From Chryseolinea serpens (GTDB taxonomy: Bacteria > Bacteroidota > Bacteroidia > Cytophagales > Cyclobacteriaceae), in assembly GCF_900129725.1 (NCBI RefSeq), contig NZ_FQWQ01000002.1, positions 868,001 through 932,000 on the forward strand: a stretch of 64,000 bases of DNA, written 5' to 3'. The notes beneath the pieces were generated by a model that was not told where the DNA came from, searched no databases, and saw nothing but the letters and a program-made list of their open reading frames with translations. Below, one piece after another: positions 10,096 to 18,649 of this stretch (positions are counted from its first letter, which is position 1; every line of letters begins with the position of its first letter). The position numbers and the translations under genes were made by a program.

Positions 10096-10253
10096 GGTCT
10101 CCTTCTTATGTCAAACTGACGCAACTTACACGGGGCTGCCGGGTGTTTGACAGGCGTGGGTAAAGGACAATAGTAGTGCCAACAGAGTTGTAAAAGAAGC
10201 AAAATTGTCTCAACTTTATCCGGTTGGCGTGATTTTTTACCAAACGAGGTTAC

Positions 10254-12224
10254 GTGAAAACCTACTTTTTGATCTTTGTCACAGCCTTTTGGCTGTTGGC
10301 GCACGCCCCCCTAATGGCCCAAAAGCCAAAGAAAAAATTCAAAAAGGGCGGGGTTGTTCAGTTGGAGGATAGCCTGACAAGCTACAGCCAATCTGACATC
10401 TTCCTATTCCCCAATCTCAATACCGTCAGATACTACAAAAACGACGAGAAGTTACAGCGCATCAAGCAATTAGCCGCCGTGGGCGCCTATGAAGAAGAGT
10501 ACGCCGAATTAAAGGCCTTTGTCCGGAATTTCGGCCCCGACAATTTTTCCCGCGACGCCCAATTGATCTGGGACCTGGCCCGTCTCTCCCAGAAACTGGG
10601 TCCTGCCGGCGAATCGGTACTGCTCTACAAACTGGTGCTCAAACACCTCCCCCAAACCCTCGATGGCAAGGAGGTGAAAAGGGAATTTGACACGCTCACG
10701 CGAAATGAGACGGATCTTTACGTACCACTCAAAGAATATTATGAGCTTGTAGCGTATCGCAAAGAGATCGACACGTTGCGACCACCACAGGGTGTGCTGC
10801 TCAACATGGGTGAAGCGATCAATTCCGACAAGGAAGATTACGGGCCCACCATTGGCAACGTAGACAACGTGTTGCTGTTCACGTCCAAGCGCAACAAAAA
10901 CGCCGACCCGATGAACAAATCTTACAACGAAGACTTGTTCTACACCATTAAGGCCGACAGCACCTGGGGATTTTCCGAACCCTTTACGGGTGTGAACACT
11001 CCCTACAATGAGGGGTCCGCTTGTCTCAGCCAGGACGGGAAGCTGCTCTACTTTGCCCGCTGCAATTCGCCTGATTCCTATGGCAGCTGCGATCTGTTTG
11101 TCGCCGTGCTCCGGCCCGACAGCACGTGGGGCAATGTGAGAAATCTCGGGGCCGCCATCAACAGCAACGCCTGGGATTCGCAACCGTCGCTTTCACATAG
11201 CGGAGACACGCTGTATTTTGCCTCCGACCGCATCGGCGGCTTTGGCTATTCGGACATTTATTTCTCTGTAAAAGATAAAAAAACGGGGGTGTGGCAAAAG
11301 GCCGAAAATCTCGGGCCGATCGTCAACACGCGCGGCTTTGAAGTGAGCCCCTTCTATCACCACGCCTTCAATGTGCTCTACTTCAGCTCTAATGGCCAGC
11401 CCCTCACGTTCGGTGACTTCGACATCTACAAATCCCGCAAGATGCCGCACGCGTGGGAAGAACCCAAAAACATCGGGCCGCTGGTGAACGGACCCGGCAG
11501 CGAATATTATTTCACGATCGACTCTCAGTCGCACTATCTCTACTATGCCCGGTCGTCTGAAGAGGCCATCAACAACCTGGACCTCCACTCCTTTCCCGTG
11601 CCCATGGAAGCACAGCCAAATGCTACGGCGCACTTGAAAGGTTCGCTCATCAACTCGGAGACCAAGAAGCCTTTCAAGGGCATCGTGTCGGTGATCGACC
11701 TGGACAAGGGTGTGGAAGTGGCGCCGAAGTTTTTGCGCGAAGACGGGTCGTTTGATTTTAACCTGATCAACAAACGGAATTATTTGCTCATCATCCAGGG
11801 CGATGATTTTTTCCGGATCGAGGAATTGTTCTTTATGGATGGCGACACGGAGATGAACCGGGAAGCCGACCCTATCGAGAGCAGGATCGCCTTCAAGTCG
11901 TTGGAGTTTGAGAATGGGAAGGCGGATATTCTGCCTGGCATGCACCAGGATCTTGATAAGCTGGCAAACTTCATGATCGACCATCCTAAATTCAAGCTCG
12001 ATATTTCGGGGCACACCGACTCCCAGGGAAAAGAAGAGGCCAACCTCCGTCTATCGCAGGCCCGCGCCGATGCGATCAAGGCTTACCTGATCTATCAATT
12101 CAAAATAGAAGCTGCGCGGATCGAGGCACATGGCTATGGCAGCTCCAAACCCATTGTAAACGAAAAAGACGATGACGACCGAAAGGTGAATCGTCGCGTT
12201 GAATTCGGCATCTCCCGGGATTAA
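10254..12224 (+). CDS. OmpA-family protein with PD40 beta-propeller (PorE-like architecture)
   Basis: A 656-residue exported protein starting at GTG. Domains in order: signal peptide to about residue 22 (LMAQ), a helical TPR-like stretch (about 60-140), PD40/WD40-like propeller repeats with LYFASDR and LYFSSNG motifs (about 190-450), a carboxypeptidase-regulatory-like beta-sandwich (about 460-530), and an OmpA peptidoglycan-binding domain (about 545-655) with ISGHTDS, NLRLSQARADAIKAYL and DDRKVNRRVE. This order matches PorE of type IX secretion, but Bacteroidota carry several paralogues with the same layout, so PorE is only a possibility. It likely tethers an outer-membrane complex to peptidoglycan. 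Confidence 0.8.
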   Translation: MKTYFLIFVTAFWLLAHAPLMAQKPKKKFKKGGVVQLEDSLTSYSQSDIFLFPNLNTVRYYKNDEKLQRIKQLAAVGAYEEEYAELKAFVRNFGPDNFSRDAQLIWDLARLSQKLGPAGESVLLYKLVLKHLPQTLDGKEVKREFDTLTRNETDLYVPLKEYYELVAYRKEIDTLRPPQGVLLNMGEAINSDKEDYGPTIGNVDNVLLFTSKRNKNADPMNKSYNEDLFYTIKADSTWGFSEPFTGVNTPYNEGSACLSQDGKLLYFARCNSPDSYGSCDLFVAVLRPDSTWGNVRNLGAAINSNAWDSQPSLSHSGDTLYFASDRIGGFGYSDIYFSVKDKKTGVWQKAENLGPIVNTRGFEVSPFYHHAFNVLYFSSNGQPLTFGDFDIYKSRKMPHAWEEPKNIGPLVNGPGSEYYFTIDSQSHYLYYARSSEEAINNLDLHSFPVPMEAQPNATAHLKGSLINSETKKPFKGIVSVIDLDKGVEVAPKFLREDGSFDFNLINKRNYLLIIQGDDFFRIEELFFMDGDTEMNREADPIESRIAFKSLEFENGKADILPGMHQDLDKLANFMIDHPKFKLDISGHTDSQGKEEANLRLSQARADAIKAYLIYQFKIEAARIEAHGYGSSKPIVNEKDDDDRKVNRRVEFGISRD

Positions 12225-12229
12225 AACGA

Positions 12230-12287
12230 CTTTGCGCCTCTGCGGCTTGCGGTGGATGTTGAACCGCGGAGACGCAGAGGCGCAAAG
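12230..12287. terminator. Perfect 15-bp inverted repeat between convergent genes
   Basis: CTTTGCGCCTCTGCG at 12230-12244 pairs perfectly with 12273-12287 around a 28-base loop. It sits between the convergent OmpA-like and DUF4097 genes, so it may act as a bidirectional terminator; a T-rich tract follows at 12299-12307. It belongs to the CGCAGAG/CGCAAAG repeat family also seen at 2076-2140 and 59060-59145. Confidence 0.65.
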
Positions 12288-12303
12288 CTTGAGGCACTGT
12301 TTT

Positions 12304-13134
12304 TTATTTCCGGCGGACGTAAATGTCGCCGTTGTAGTTTTTCATGGTGATCTCGGGGCCGCCGCCATTCACGTCGCCGCGTTTCCATTCGTCGACGATC
12401 ACTTTGTAGACACCCGACTTGGTGTCACTCTTCTGGACCGGTCCGGTGCTTTTGAAATCCACTTCGAAGTTGGAGTAGATGTCGCCTTGCTCGGTTTTCA
12501 TTTTCAAGGTGGCTTTCAGCGTGGCGGGGAACGTCAGGTCGATGTTACCATTGTAGGTGGAGTATGACATCGGCGTGCCGTCCGTCACTTTGTCGAAGGT
12601 CACTTTAACGTCGCCGTTGTAGGTGGTGGCCACCACGGAACCCGAGATGTTCAGGGCGGTGATCTCGCCGTTGTAGTTGGTGAGTTCCAATTCGCCCTGC
12701 ACGTTGGTGACCATGAGGTCGCCGTCGTTGTAGGTTTTCACTTCCAGGTCCATGTTGGAGGGGATTTCGATCTCGAGGTTCAGTTTGTTGTTCCAGGAGT
12801 CGGAGCCTACTTTCACGGTGTTGCCGCTCACCGACACTTCCAGGTCCATGCCCCCGCCACCGATGCGGCGCATGCCGTCTTTCGTGGAGGTCTTCTTGTC
12901 CTGCTCCTCGTTGTTGGGGGCGGTGTATTTCACCAGGATGTCTTTTCGCGCGGTGCCCTTCACCGAGATGGAGCCAAAGTTGATCTGGGCTTTCAGCTTT
13001 CCTTTTTTACCCGGCTCGCCCAGCGGCACCGTGAACTCGTTCGATGCTGCGGTTTGGGCCGACGTGATCGATGTGGTGATGAGCAGGAGGCCAAGACTTA
13101 CGAGGGTGATCGCGATTATCAATTGCTTTTTCAT
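12304..13134 (-). CDS. DUF4097 family exported beta-strand protein
   Basis: A 276-residue exported protein with a signal peptide to about residue 27 (TSITSAQ). The rest is a run of short beta-strand repeats with recurrent N-G-D/E turns (TYNDGDLMV, NYNGEITAL, TYNGDVKV, TYNGNIDL, NYNGDIYV), the pattern of DUF4097 right-handed beta-solenoid-like proteins. No catalytic motif is visible. It is the last gene of the sigma operon that starts at 15595 and is separated by 178 bases from the second DUF4097 gene. A structural or adhesive envelope role is an inference. Confidence 0.85.
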   Translation of the reverse strand: MKKQLIIAITLVSLGLLLITTSITSAQTAASNEFTVPLGEPGKKGKLKAQINFGSISVKGTARKDILVKYTAPNNEEQDKKTSTKDGMRRIGGGGMDLEVSVSGNTVKVGSDSWNNKLNLEIEIPSNMDLEVKTYNDGDLMVTNVQGELELTNYNGEITALNISGSVVATTYNGDVKVTFDKVTDGTPMSYSTYNGNIDLTFPATLKATLKMKTEQGDIYSNFEVDFKSTGPVQKSDTKSGVYKVIVDEWKRGDVNGGGPEITMKNYNGDIYVRRK

Positions 13135-13189
13135 AGTACGTTCTATCTTAAAAATGTTGTCGTTTCTTTACCAGTGTCCTCTTTGTCTC

Positions 13190-13287
13190 TGATCCGCCGA
13201 AGGGCGAAAGACAAGCGAGGTCATGTTTTTGTTTTAAAAATATTTTTTGATGTGTGCTTCCTGTCTTTTCATCCGCCGAAAGGCGAG
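13190..13287. repeat. Two copies of a short CCGCCGAA(A/G)GGCGA repeat
   Basis: Near-identical units at 13191-13207 and 13270-13287 (ATCCGCCGAA then A/GGGCGA) lie between the two DUF4097 genes, about 80 bases apart, each preceded by a TGTCT-containing T-rich tract. Each can form a small CGCC/GGCG hairpin. They look like degenerate relatives of the GCTAAAGC/GGCGGG dispersed family. They may separate expression of the two DUF4097 genes, which is an inference. Confidence 0.55.
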
Positions 13288-13312
13288 CATGAACGGAGAC
13301 ACGTTGATCCAA

Positions 13313-14200
13313 TCAATTTGTTTTTTCCTTCAGGTACACGTTGCCGTTAAACGTTTCGAAGTCCAGCAGGGCACCGCCTGCGCCTACTTTGAAGCGATTG
13401 TCGTTCACTTTGTATTTCATGCCTTTGTTGGAATCTTTCTTCTCCACCGTCACGGGCATCGACTCCAGTTTATCGATGTTGGTGTAGAAGCTGCCATTGA
13501 AACTCTCAAAGCTCAGGTTGGCGGCGAGACCTTTTTGAAACCAGGCGTTGATGTCGCCGTTCAGTGTATAGAAGCGGCAATCCTGCGGGGGATTTTTGGC
13601 GTACTCGATGTCCACGTCACCGTTGATGGTGCTGGCTTCGGTTCCGCGCACCAGGTTCTTCATGCGGATGCTGCCGTTCACGTTGTTGGCGATGACTGTG
13701 CCGTTCACGTTCTCCACCTGAACATCGCCATCGTTCACCGTGCTCACCGTCAGGTTCACGCCGTTGGGGATCTTCACGGTGAAATCCATTTTGTAGCTGT
13801 ATTCCTGGTGACAATCCTGGCAGCCGTTGTTCCAGCTATAGCCCCAGTACTTTCGGTTGTGGTGGCCGTTGCGGGAAACTTGTTTTGTAAAATTTCCACA
13901 CTCGCCGCTCACATAGAGGATCAGTGAATCGGCCAGGTCGATCACGCCAAGCTGGATGTCGGTCTTTCCCTTCTCCAGTCGGGCCGGTGTTTTTGCGGTT
14001 ATGGTTTTGGTCACTTCCACCATGATCTTGTCGCCGTCGTAGCCTTGCACGGAGATGTTGCCGTTGATGTTGGCGATCATCAGTGCATTGTCGGCACTTT
14101 TCTTTTCGAACGTAAAGTCTCTTACGATCTTTTCCGAGAAACTCTGTGCGACCAGCTGTGCTGCGACGAACAGGAAGGCGATGGTCAAATATTTTTTCAT
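13313..14200 (-). CDS. DUF4097 family exported beta-strand protein
   Basis: A 295-residue paralogue of the downstream DUF4097 gene, with a signal peptide to about residue 18 (AAQLVAQ). It shows the same strand-turn repeats (NINGNISVQGY, TVNDGDVQVENV, NNVNGSIRMKNL, TINGDVDIEY, TLNGDINAWF, TFNGNVYL). A basic, aromatic, Cys-containing insertion near residues 92-120 (with C...NNGCQDCH) is absent from the neighbour; the CQDCH could bind a metal or form a disulphide, but this is speculative. It follows the HEAT-repeat gene by 31 bases, so it is co-transcribed with the sigma factor. Confidence 0.85.
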   Translation of the reverse strand: MKKYLTIAFLFVAAQLVAQSFSEKIVRDFTFEKKSADNALMIANINGNISVQGYDGDKIMVEVTKTITAKTPARLEKGKTDIQLGVIDLADSLILYVSGECGNFTKQVSRNGHHNRKYWGYSWNNGCQDCHQEYSYKMDFTVKIPNGVNLTVSTVNDGDVQVENVNGTVIANNVNGSIRMKNLVRGTEASTINGDVDIEYAKNPPQDCRFYTLNGDINAWFQKGLAANLSFESFNGSFYTNIDKLESMPVTVEKKDSNKGMKYKVNDNRFKVGAGGALLDFETFNGNVYLKEKTN

Positions 14201-14231
14201 TTTCTTTCTGGTTTACGTTTTAAAGCCATTA

Positions 14232-15023
14232 CTATATGATCACCGCTATGCTTTCGCGGATCTTCTTCTTCACATCGGTCGGTGTGTTTTCGTTGTGAAG
14301 GATTTTTTCCAATTCTTTCACGGATGACTTCGCCTGCATTTCGACCATCAGTTCAGCCAGCGAGATTTGCACGAGGGGCGAATCCTGTTTGCTGATGGAC
14401 CGGATCAATTCTTCGCGCACCTTGCTGTCTTTGCTGTAGGGCTTCAAGGCATCGAGGGCGGCGAGACGGACGTTTACGTTGTCGTCGTGGTTAAGCGTTT
14501 GCAGCAAGGCGCTGGTCACTTTCTGGCTGGCCTGACCCATGTCTTCGCTCAGGCTCACAGCCTTGAGACGATCGGTGGCCGATTCTTTTTCCAGAAGCGA
14601 CAACATCATCATCTCTTTGAGGTCGCTCACTTCTTTTGTCAGCACTCCGATCTCCTGGTCCTTTTGTGGTTGAGGAGCGCGCAGAAAAAATCCGGCGGTC
14701 AATCCCAGCAGCAAGGTCACTGATGCAAAGGCAAGTCTTGGCGCAAATTCCGGCCAGGCGAAGAAAGCCTTCCACGAAAAACCACGGCCCTTTCTTTTTT
14801 CTTCTGCCAGCATGTGGTAGAAGGTGTCGTCCAGTTTCAGGGAGGGCTGGGGAGGGTCCATGCGCACCAGCTGATCTTCCATTTCCTGCAACCCCTGCAA
14901 CTCGGCGATGTCGATGAGTCCTTCTTCGATGAGCTTTTCGATGAGCTTCATCTCGGTGGGGTCGGCCTGTTGGGCGTTGTATTTTTCGATCAGTTCCTGT
15001 ATTTTTTCCGTACTCATAGTCAC
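14232..15023 (-). CDS. Putative anti-sigma factor with periplasmic HEAT-like repeats
   Basis: A 263-residue single-pass membrane protein. Residues 1-60 form a short acidic helical region in the position of an anti-sigma domain (IEKYNAQQADPTEMKLIEKL); a transmembrane helix lies at about 97-114. A coiled coil then leads into HEAT-like helical repeats (about 170-262, NVRLAALDALKPYS and LVQISLAELMVEM). Its GTG start at 15023 overlaps the sigma-factor stop by four bases; an ATG two codons later is an alternative. The overlap and topology suggest it restrains that sigma factor. No zinc-finger cysteines are present. The role is inferred from context. Confidence 0.7.
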   Translation of the reverse strand: MTMSTEKIQELIEKYNAQQADPTEMKLIEKLIEEGLIDIAELQGLQEMEDQLVRMDPPQPSLKLDDTFYHMLAEEKRKGRGFSWKAFFAWPEFAPRLAFASVTLLLGLTAGFFLRAPQPQKDQEIGVLTKEVSDLKEMMMLSLLEKESATDRLKAVSLSEDMGQASQKVTSALLQTLNHDDNVNVRLAALDALKPYSKDSKVREELIRSISKQDSPLVQISLAELMVEMQAKSSVKELEKILHNENTPTDVKKKIRESIAVII

Positions 15024-15595
15024 ATGTGTTTTTCCAGTTCTTTATAGACCGCCTTCAGATCCTGCAGGGCCCTGAAGACCTTTACTTTGACGGCGCCCTC
15101 AGAACAACCGAGGATCTCGCCGATCTCTTTGTACTTCTTATCCTGAAACTTGCTGAGCAGCAAGATCTCCCGTTTGTCGTCCGGCAATCTGTCCATGGCC
15201 ATGGAGAGAAGTTGCAATTCTTCATCTTTCTGATACTCGGTCGACCGGTTCTCGTCGCTGCCCAGCCGTTCCTGCCATTGTTCCAGGGAATCCTTTGCCT
15301 TCAGTTTGTTTTTGCGGAAGTGGTCGTGATTCACATTGCGCGCGATGTGATACATCCACGTTCTGAAGTCGCCCTCTCCGCGAAAGAGGTAACGGTACTT
15401 GAGAATCCGCAGGAAAACGTTCTGCACGAGGTCCTCGCTGAGGTCGGCATCTTTGTTCATGCCATAAAAAAAACCGTATAAAGGTCTCTTATAGCGCTCA
15501 AAAAGCAGTCCCAGCTTGTCGAGGTCGTTGTCCTTGACCTTGAGCATCAAGGCGTTGTCGGTCAGTGCTTCCAATTCCGGAGGTAAAGTTTTCAA
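15020..15595 (-). CDS. RNA polymerase sigma factor, ECF (sigma-70) family
   Basis: A 191-residue sigma factor with region 2 (about residues 22-90, YGFFYGMNKDADLSEDLVQNVFLRIL then FRTWMYHIARNVNHDHFRK) and region 4 (about 130-180, RLPDDKREILLLSKFQDKKYKEIGEILGCSEGAVKVKVFRAL, a helix-turn-helix). The size and lack of region 3 fit an ECF factor. It heads an operon with a putative membrane anti-sigma factor and two DUF4097 exported proteins, so it probably governs an envelope response. Autoregulation is likely, but I cannot identify a matching promoter. Confidence 0.93.
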   Translation of the reverse strand: MKTLPPELEALTDNALMLKVKDNDLDKLGLLFERYKRPLYGFFYGMNKDADLSEDLVQNVFLRILKYRYLFRGEGDFRTWMYHIARNVNHDHFRKNKLKAKDSLEQWQERLGSDENRSTEYQKDEELQLLSMAMDRLPDDKREILLLSKFQDKKYKEIGEILGCSEGAVKVKVFRALQDLKAVYKELEKHM

Positions 15596-15974
15596 GATGG
15601 GAAACTTCGGGTTTTTGAGATGGTTACAGGATAAAGGTAAGGTTTCCTGAAATTCTGTGGGGAAGGGTTGTTTTGGCTGCTTTTTTGAGCGTGACGTGCC
15701 CCGGAGAGAGTTTTTAAATCGCCGCTTTTCGCTAAATCTCCGACGGACGCCCTCCCTATGCTAAAGCTTCGGCGGGCCCTCCTTCGCTAAAGCTTCGGCG
15801 GGCAAAGCAAAGTTGGCGCGAAGAAATACCAAGAACATGGGCGTAACCTGCGGGATGTAGGTTTATCGGGTAAAACCAGGAAACCACCCATCCCAGACCA
15901 GCCCTTCAGGAAACGGCACGGTTTTGTAGTATGGGGTCTGTAAATTTCTTAACTTAATAAATAGAGCCCATTGT
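15596..15974. other. Divergent intergenic region, 379 bases, with repeats
   Basis: The gap separates the divergent sigma-factor operon and histidine kinase gene and must hold both promoters. Its middle (15729-15802) is occupied by repeat copies described separately. No further gene, RNA or riboswitch is visible. Confidence 0.6.
15729..15802. repeat. Cluster of three GCTAAAGCTTCGGCGGG repeat copies
   Basis: Two close copies, 15757-15776 (TATGCTAAAGCTTCGGCGGG) and 15781-15802 (CCTTCGCTAAAGCTTCGGCG plus GG), follow a degenerate copy at about 15729-15750 (TCGCTAAATCTCCGACGG). They belong to the family at 84-245 and 38204-38227. They lie between divergent genes and are oriented head to tail. Confidence 0.75.
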
Positions 15975-17894
15975 ATGAAAACGCCGCATCGTGTTGCCAA
16001 CTATTTGGTGGTGTCGATCCTGCTCACCCTGGTGAGTGGCGCGATCAAGTACTATAATGTGTCGGAGAAAAAAGAGACGACCGACCTGCTGACCCACGAG
16101 CAGAACATCATCCGCGAATCCTATTCTTTGCTCACCAGCATGCTCGACGCCGAGACCGGGCAGCGCGGTTTTATCCTTACCAGCGATTCGGCCTACTTGC
16201 ATCCGTATCAAAATTCCATTGCCGTCGTCGGCCAAAAACTGAATGCGCTCACGCGGCTGGCGTCCGACAATGCCTCTCAACGCGCATTACTGAAGGATAG
16301 GATCGCTCCTGTAGTCAATCAAAAATTGGAGGAATTAAAGCAATCGCTCGAGATCTACACCGACCAAGGCCAGGTAGCAGCGATCGCCTTTATCAAAAAA
16401 GACGCCGGTCGTTTGAGCATGGAGAACTTGCGCCATCTGCTGGAACAATTCCGTCAATACCACGACACGTTGCTGCAAGAACGCAACAGCAGGTTGCAAA
16501 CCATCTACATGATCAATGATACGATCCACTATATAAGCTTCCTCCTGATCTGTCTCGTGTCGGGTTATGCATTGTATGTATTGCTCCAACAAAGTAAACG
16601 AAACGACGAACTGGTGACCAGCCTGCAGGACGCCAACCAAACCCTCGAACAAAAAGTACAAGAACGCACGCTGGAATTGGAACGAAAAACTCAACAGACC
16701 GAGAAACTGAATCAGGACCTGCAAGATAATTTTGAAGAGCTACAGTCTTTCTACGACGTGCTCCAAACCACCAGCAACAGCGCCGAAGAAGCGCTCCTGG
16801 AGATCCGCGACCTCTACGACAATGCACCGTGTGGTTATCACTCCGTTGCCCCCGACACCACCATCACCCGCATCAACTCCACCGAGCTGCGCTGGTTGGG
16901 CTACACGCGCGAGGAAGTGGTGGGCAAGTTGAAAGTCGGCGACATCATTGGCGCGCAAAGTGTCGGCATTTTCGCGGAGAACTTTCCCTTGTTTAAAAAG
17001 ACGGGCCAATTGCAAAACCTGGAATTTGAAATGAAACGCAAAGACGGCACCACCTTTCCCGCGTTGCTCAACTCCACGGCCATCTATGACGCGCAGGGAA
17101 CATTCGTGTCAAGCCGCAGCATCGTCGTCGACAACAGCGAGCGAAAAGCGCTGGAGCAACAACTGCGCGATGTCAATGCGCGACTCGTTCACCTCAACGA
17201 AGAGAAGAATCACTTCCTGGGCATCGCCACCCATGACCTGAAAAGTCCGCTCAACGGTGTGCTGGGATTGGTCAACCTGATGAAGCTGCAACACACGAAC
17301 CTCACCACCGACCAGTTGCAATACCTCAACCTCATGGAGGGCTCGTGCGTGAACATGCACATGCTGATCCAAAATCTGTTGGATGTGACCCGCATCGAGC
17401 AGGGCAAAAACGGCATTAATAAAGAATACATCGCCATCAACAGCCTGCTGAAAAAACAGTATCACGTGTTCAAGCAAACCGCGGAGAAGAAAAATATTTC
17501 TTTGATCCTGGAAGACCACGTGCCCGATTTCCACTTCCATACCGACCCGGAAATGTTGAACCGCATTTTGGAGAACCTGATCTCGAATGCCATCAAATTT
17601 TCGCCGGCCCACAAGGAGGTCGCCATCAACGTGGTGCGCACGGAGACGCACATCCGCATTGAAGTGCTGGACCAGGGTCCCGGCCTTTCGACGGTCGACA
17701 AACAAAAACTGTTTGGGAAATTTCAACGGCTCAGCGCCCGTCCCACCGGTGGCGAAACGTCGTCGGGGCTGGGCTTGTCCATTGTAAAAGAAATGGTGCT
17801 CGCGCTAAACGGCAGCATTGTGGTGGAAAGTGAGGAAAACAAAGGCGCCAAATTCATTGTCCAGCTCCCGCTCCAGGAACAAGAACAAGACTAG
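15975..17894 (+). CDS. Sensor histidine kinase with CHASE3 and PAS domains
   Basis: A 639-residue membrane kinase. Order: N-terminal membrane helix (about 10-25), extracytoplasmic CHASE3 domain (about 35-178, with MLDAETGQRGFILTSD), second helix (about 187-205), coiled coil (about 208-265), PAS (about 278-390), HisKA with phospho-acceptor His420 (ATHDLKSPL), and HATPase_c (about 515-635) with N box ENLISNAIKFSP, G1 DQGPGL and G2 GLGLSIVK. All motifs for autophosphorylation are intact. No response regulator is adjacent, so the partner is encoded elsewhere. It converges on the next gene with a 23-base gap. Confidence 0.94.
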   Translation: MKTPHRVANYLVVSILLTLVSGAIKYYNVSEKKETTDLLTHEQNIIRESYSLLTSMLDAETGQRGFILTSDSAYLHPYQNSIAVVGQKLNALTRLASDNASQRALLKDRIAPVVNQKLEELKQSLEIYTDQGQVAAIAFIKKDAGRLSMENLRHLLEQFRQYHDTLLQERNSRLQTIYMINDTIHYISFLLICLVSGYALYVLLQQSKRNDELVTSLQDANQTLEQKVQERTLELERKTQQTEKLNQDLQDNFEELQSFYDVLQTTSNSAEEALLEIRDLYDNAPCGYHSVAPDTTITRINSTELRWLGYTREEVVGKLKVGDIIGAQSVGIFAENFPLFKKTGQLQNLEFEMKRKDGTTFPALLNSTAIYDAQGTFVSSRSIVVDNSERKALEQQLRDVNARLVHLNEEKNHFLGIATHDLKSPLNGVLGLVNLMKLQHTNLTTDQLQYLNLMEGSCVNMHMLIQNLLDVTRIEQGKNGINKEYIAINSLLKKQYHVFKQTAEKKNISLILEDHVPDFHFHTDPEMLNRILENLISNAIKFSPAHKEVAINVVRTETHIRIEVLDQGPGLSTVDKQKLFGKFQRLSARPTGGETSSGLGLSIVKEMVLALNGSIVVESEENKGAKFIVQLPLQEQEQD

Positions 17895-17917
17895 CATTCA
17901 GACTGGGTATTGGCAGA

Positions 17918-18517
17918 TCAGGAATGGCGCATGGACGCGAGCTTGTTCCGCTCGTCCTGCAATTCGCGCGAAAGCTTGGTTTGCTTGTCCATGGCGCGGT
18001 GTTTATACTCCTCGAATTCGTTGGTGAGGGCACTCACGGCCAGGTTTCGCTCGCTCAGCGACTTGCTTTGCAGCTGCATGCGACCAAAGATAACCGCCAC
18101 GAAGGCGATCAGTCCGCCCAGCAAACAGGCCATCACGGTCAGGAACACGCCTTTTGTGAAGCTGATGCCCAGCACGGTGATGTGGGTGCTGGCGTACAGA
18201 ATGTCGGTCATGGACTTTTCCTTGGCTTTCAGGGCTTCCTCGGTTTTGGCGAGTTGGCCTTTCAGACCATTGATATTGGCTTGGGCTCCCCGGATCGCGG
18301 CATTTTTGGCGTTCAGGGAGTCATTGATAATTTTCCATACTCCATCCAAAACCGTCTCCTTGATCACTTTATAGTCATTATAGGACTGCGATTTGGTCTT
18401 CATCAGTTGGAAGCGATCCCTCAGGGTATAGTTTCCCTGGACGGCTTCTGCGGCTTGCTGTGCGAAGGTTATGGAGGAGGCCAGCAAGCATACCCACAAC
18501 ACCAATGACTTTTTCAT
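17918..18517 (-). CDS. Membrane protein with coiled coils, unknown function
   Basis: A 199-residue protein with a signal peptide (to about residue 19, SSITFAQ), a helical segment with heptad-like pattern (about 68-103, NAAIRGAQANINGLKGQLAK), one clear membrane helix (about 122-144, GVFLTVMACLLGGLIAFVAVIF), and a second charged coiled coil (about 150-195). No catalytic motif is seen. Proteins of this layout are widespread and uncharacterised in Bacteroidota. Its convergence with the kinase gene offers no functional clue. Confidence 0.7.
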   Translation of the reverse strand: MKKSLVLWVCLLASSITFAQQAAEAVQGNYTLRDRFQLMKTKSQSYNDYKVIKETVLDGVWKIINDSLNAKNAAIRGAQANINGLKGQLAKTEEALKAKEKSMTDILYASTHITVLGISFTKGVFLTVMACLLGGLIAFVAVIFGRMQLQSKSLSERNLAVSALTNEFEEYKHRAMDKQTKLSRELQDERNKLASMRHS

Positions 18518-18649
18518 AGCTGAGCGTTTATACGTAAGTTAACAATATATCAAAGGTAAGGCAAGCCCTTGGGAAAGGTCTACCATTCCTATATTAATCT
18601 CAAAATTATTCGGTTAACGCCCGTTTGCGGGGATTAAAGGCAAAACCCT

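Noticed and set aside
13345-13361. AAACGTTTCG match to the operator core
   Set aside because: It is within the DUF4097 coding region and the flanks do not match the 17-mer.
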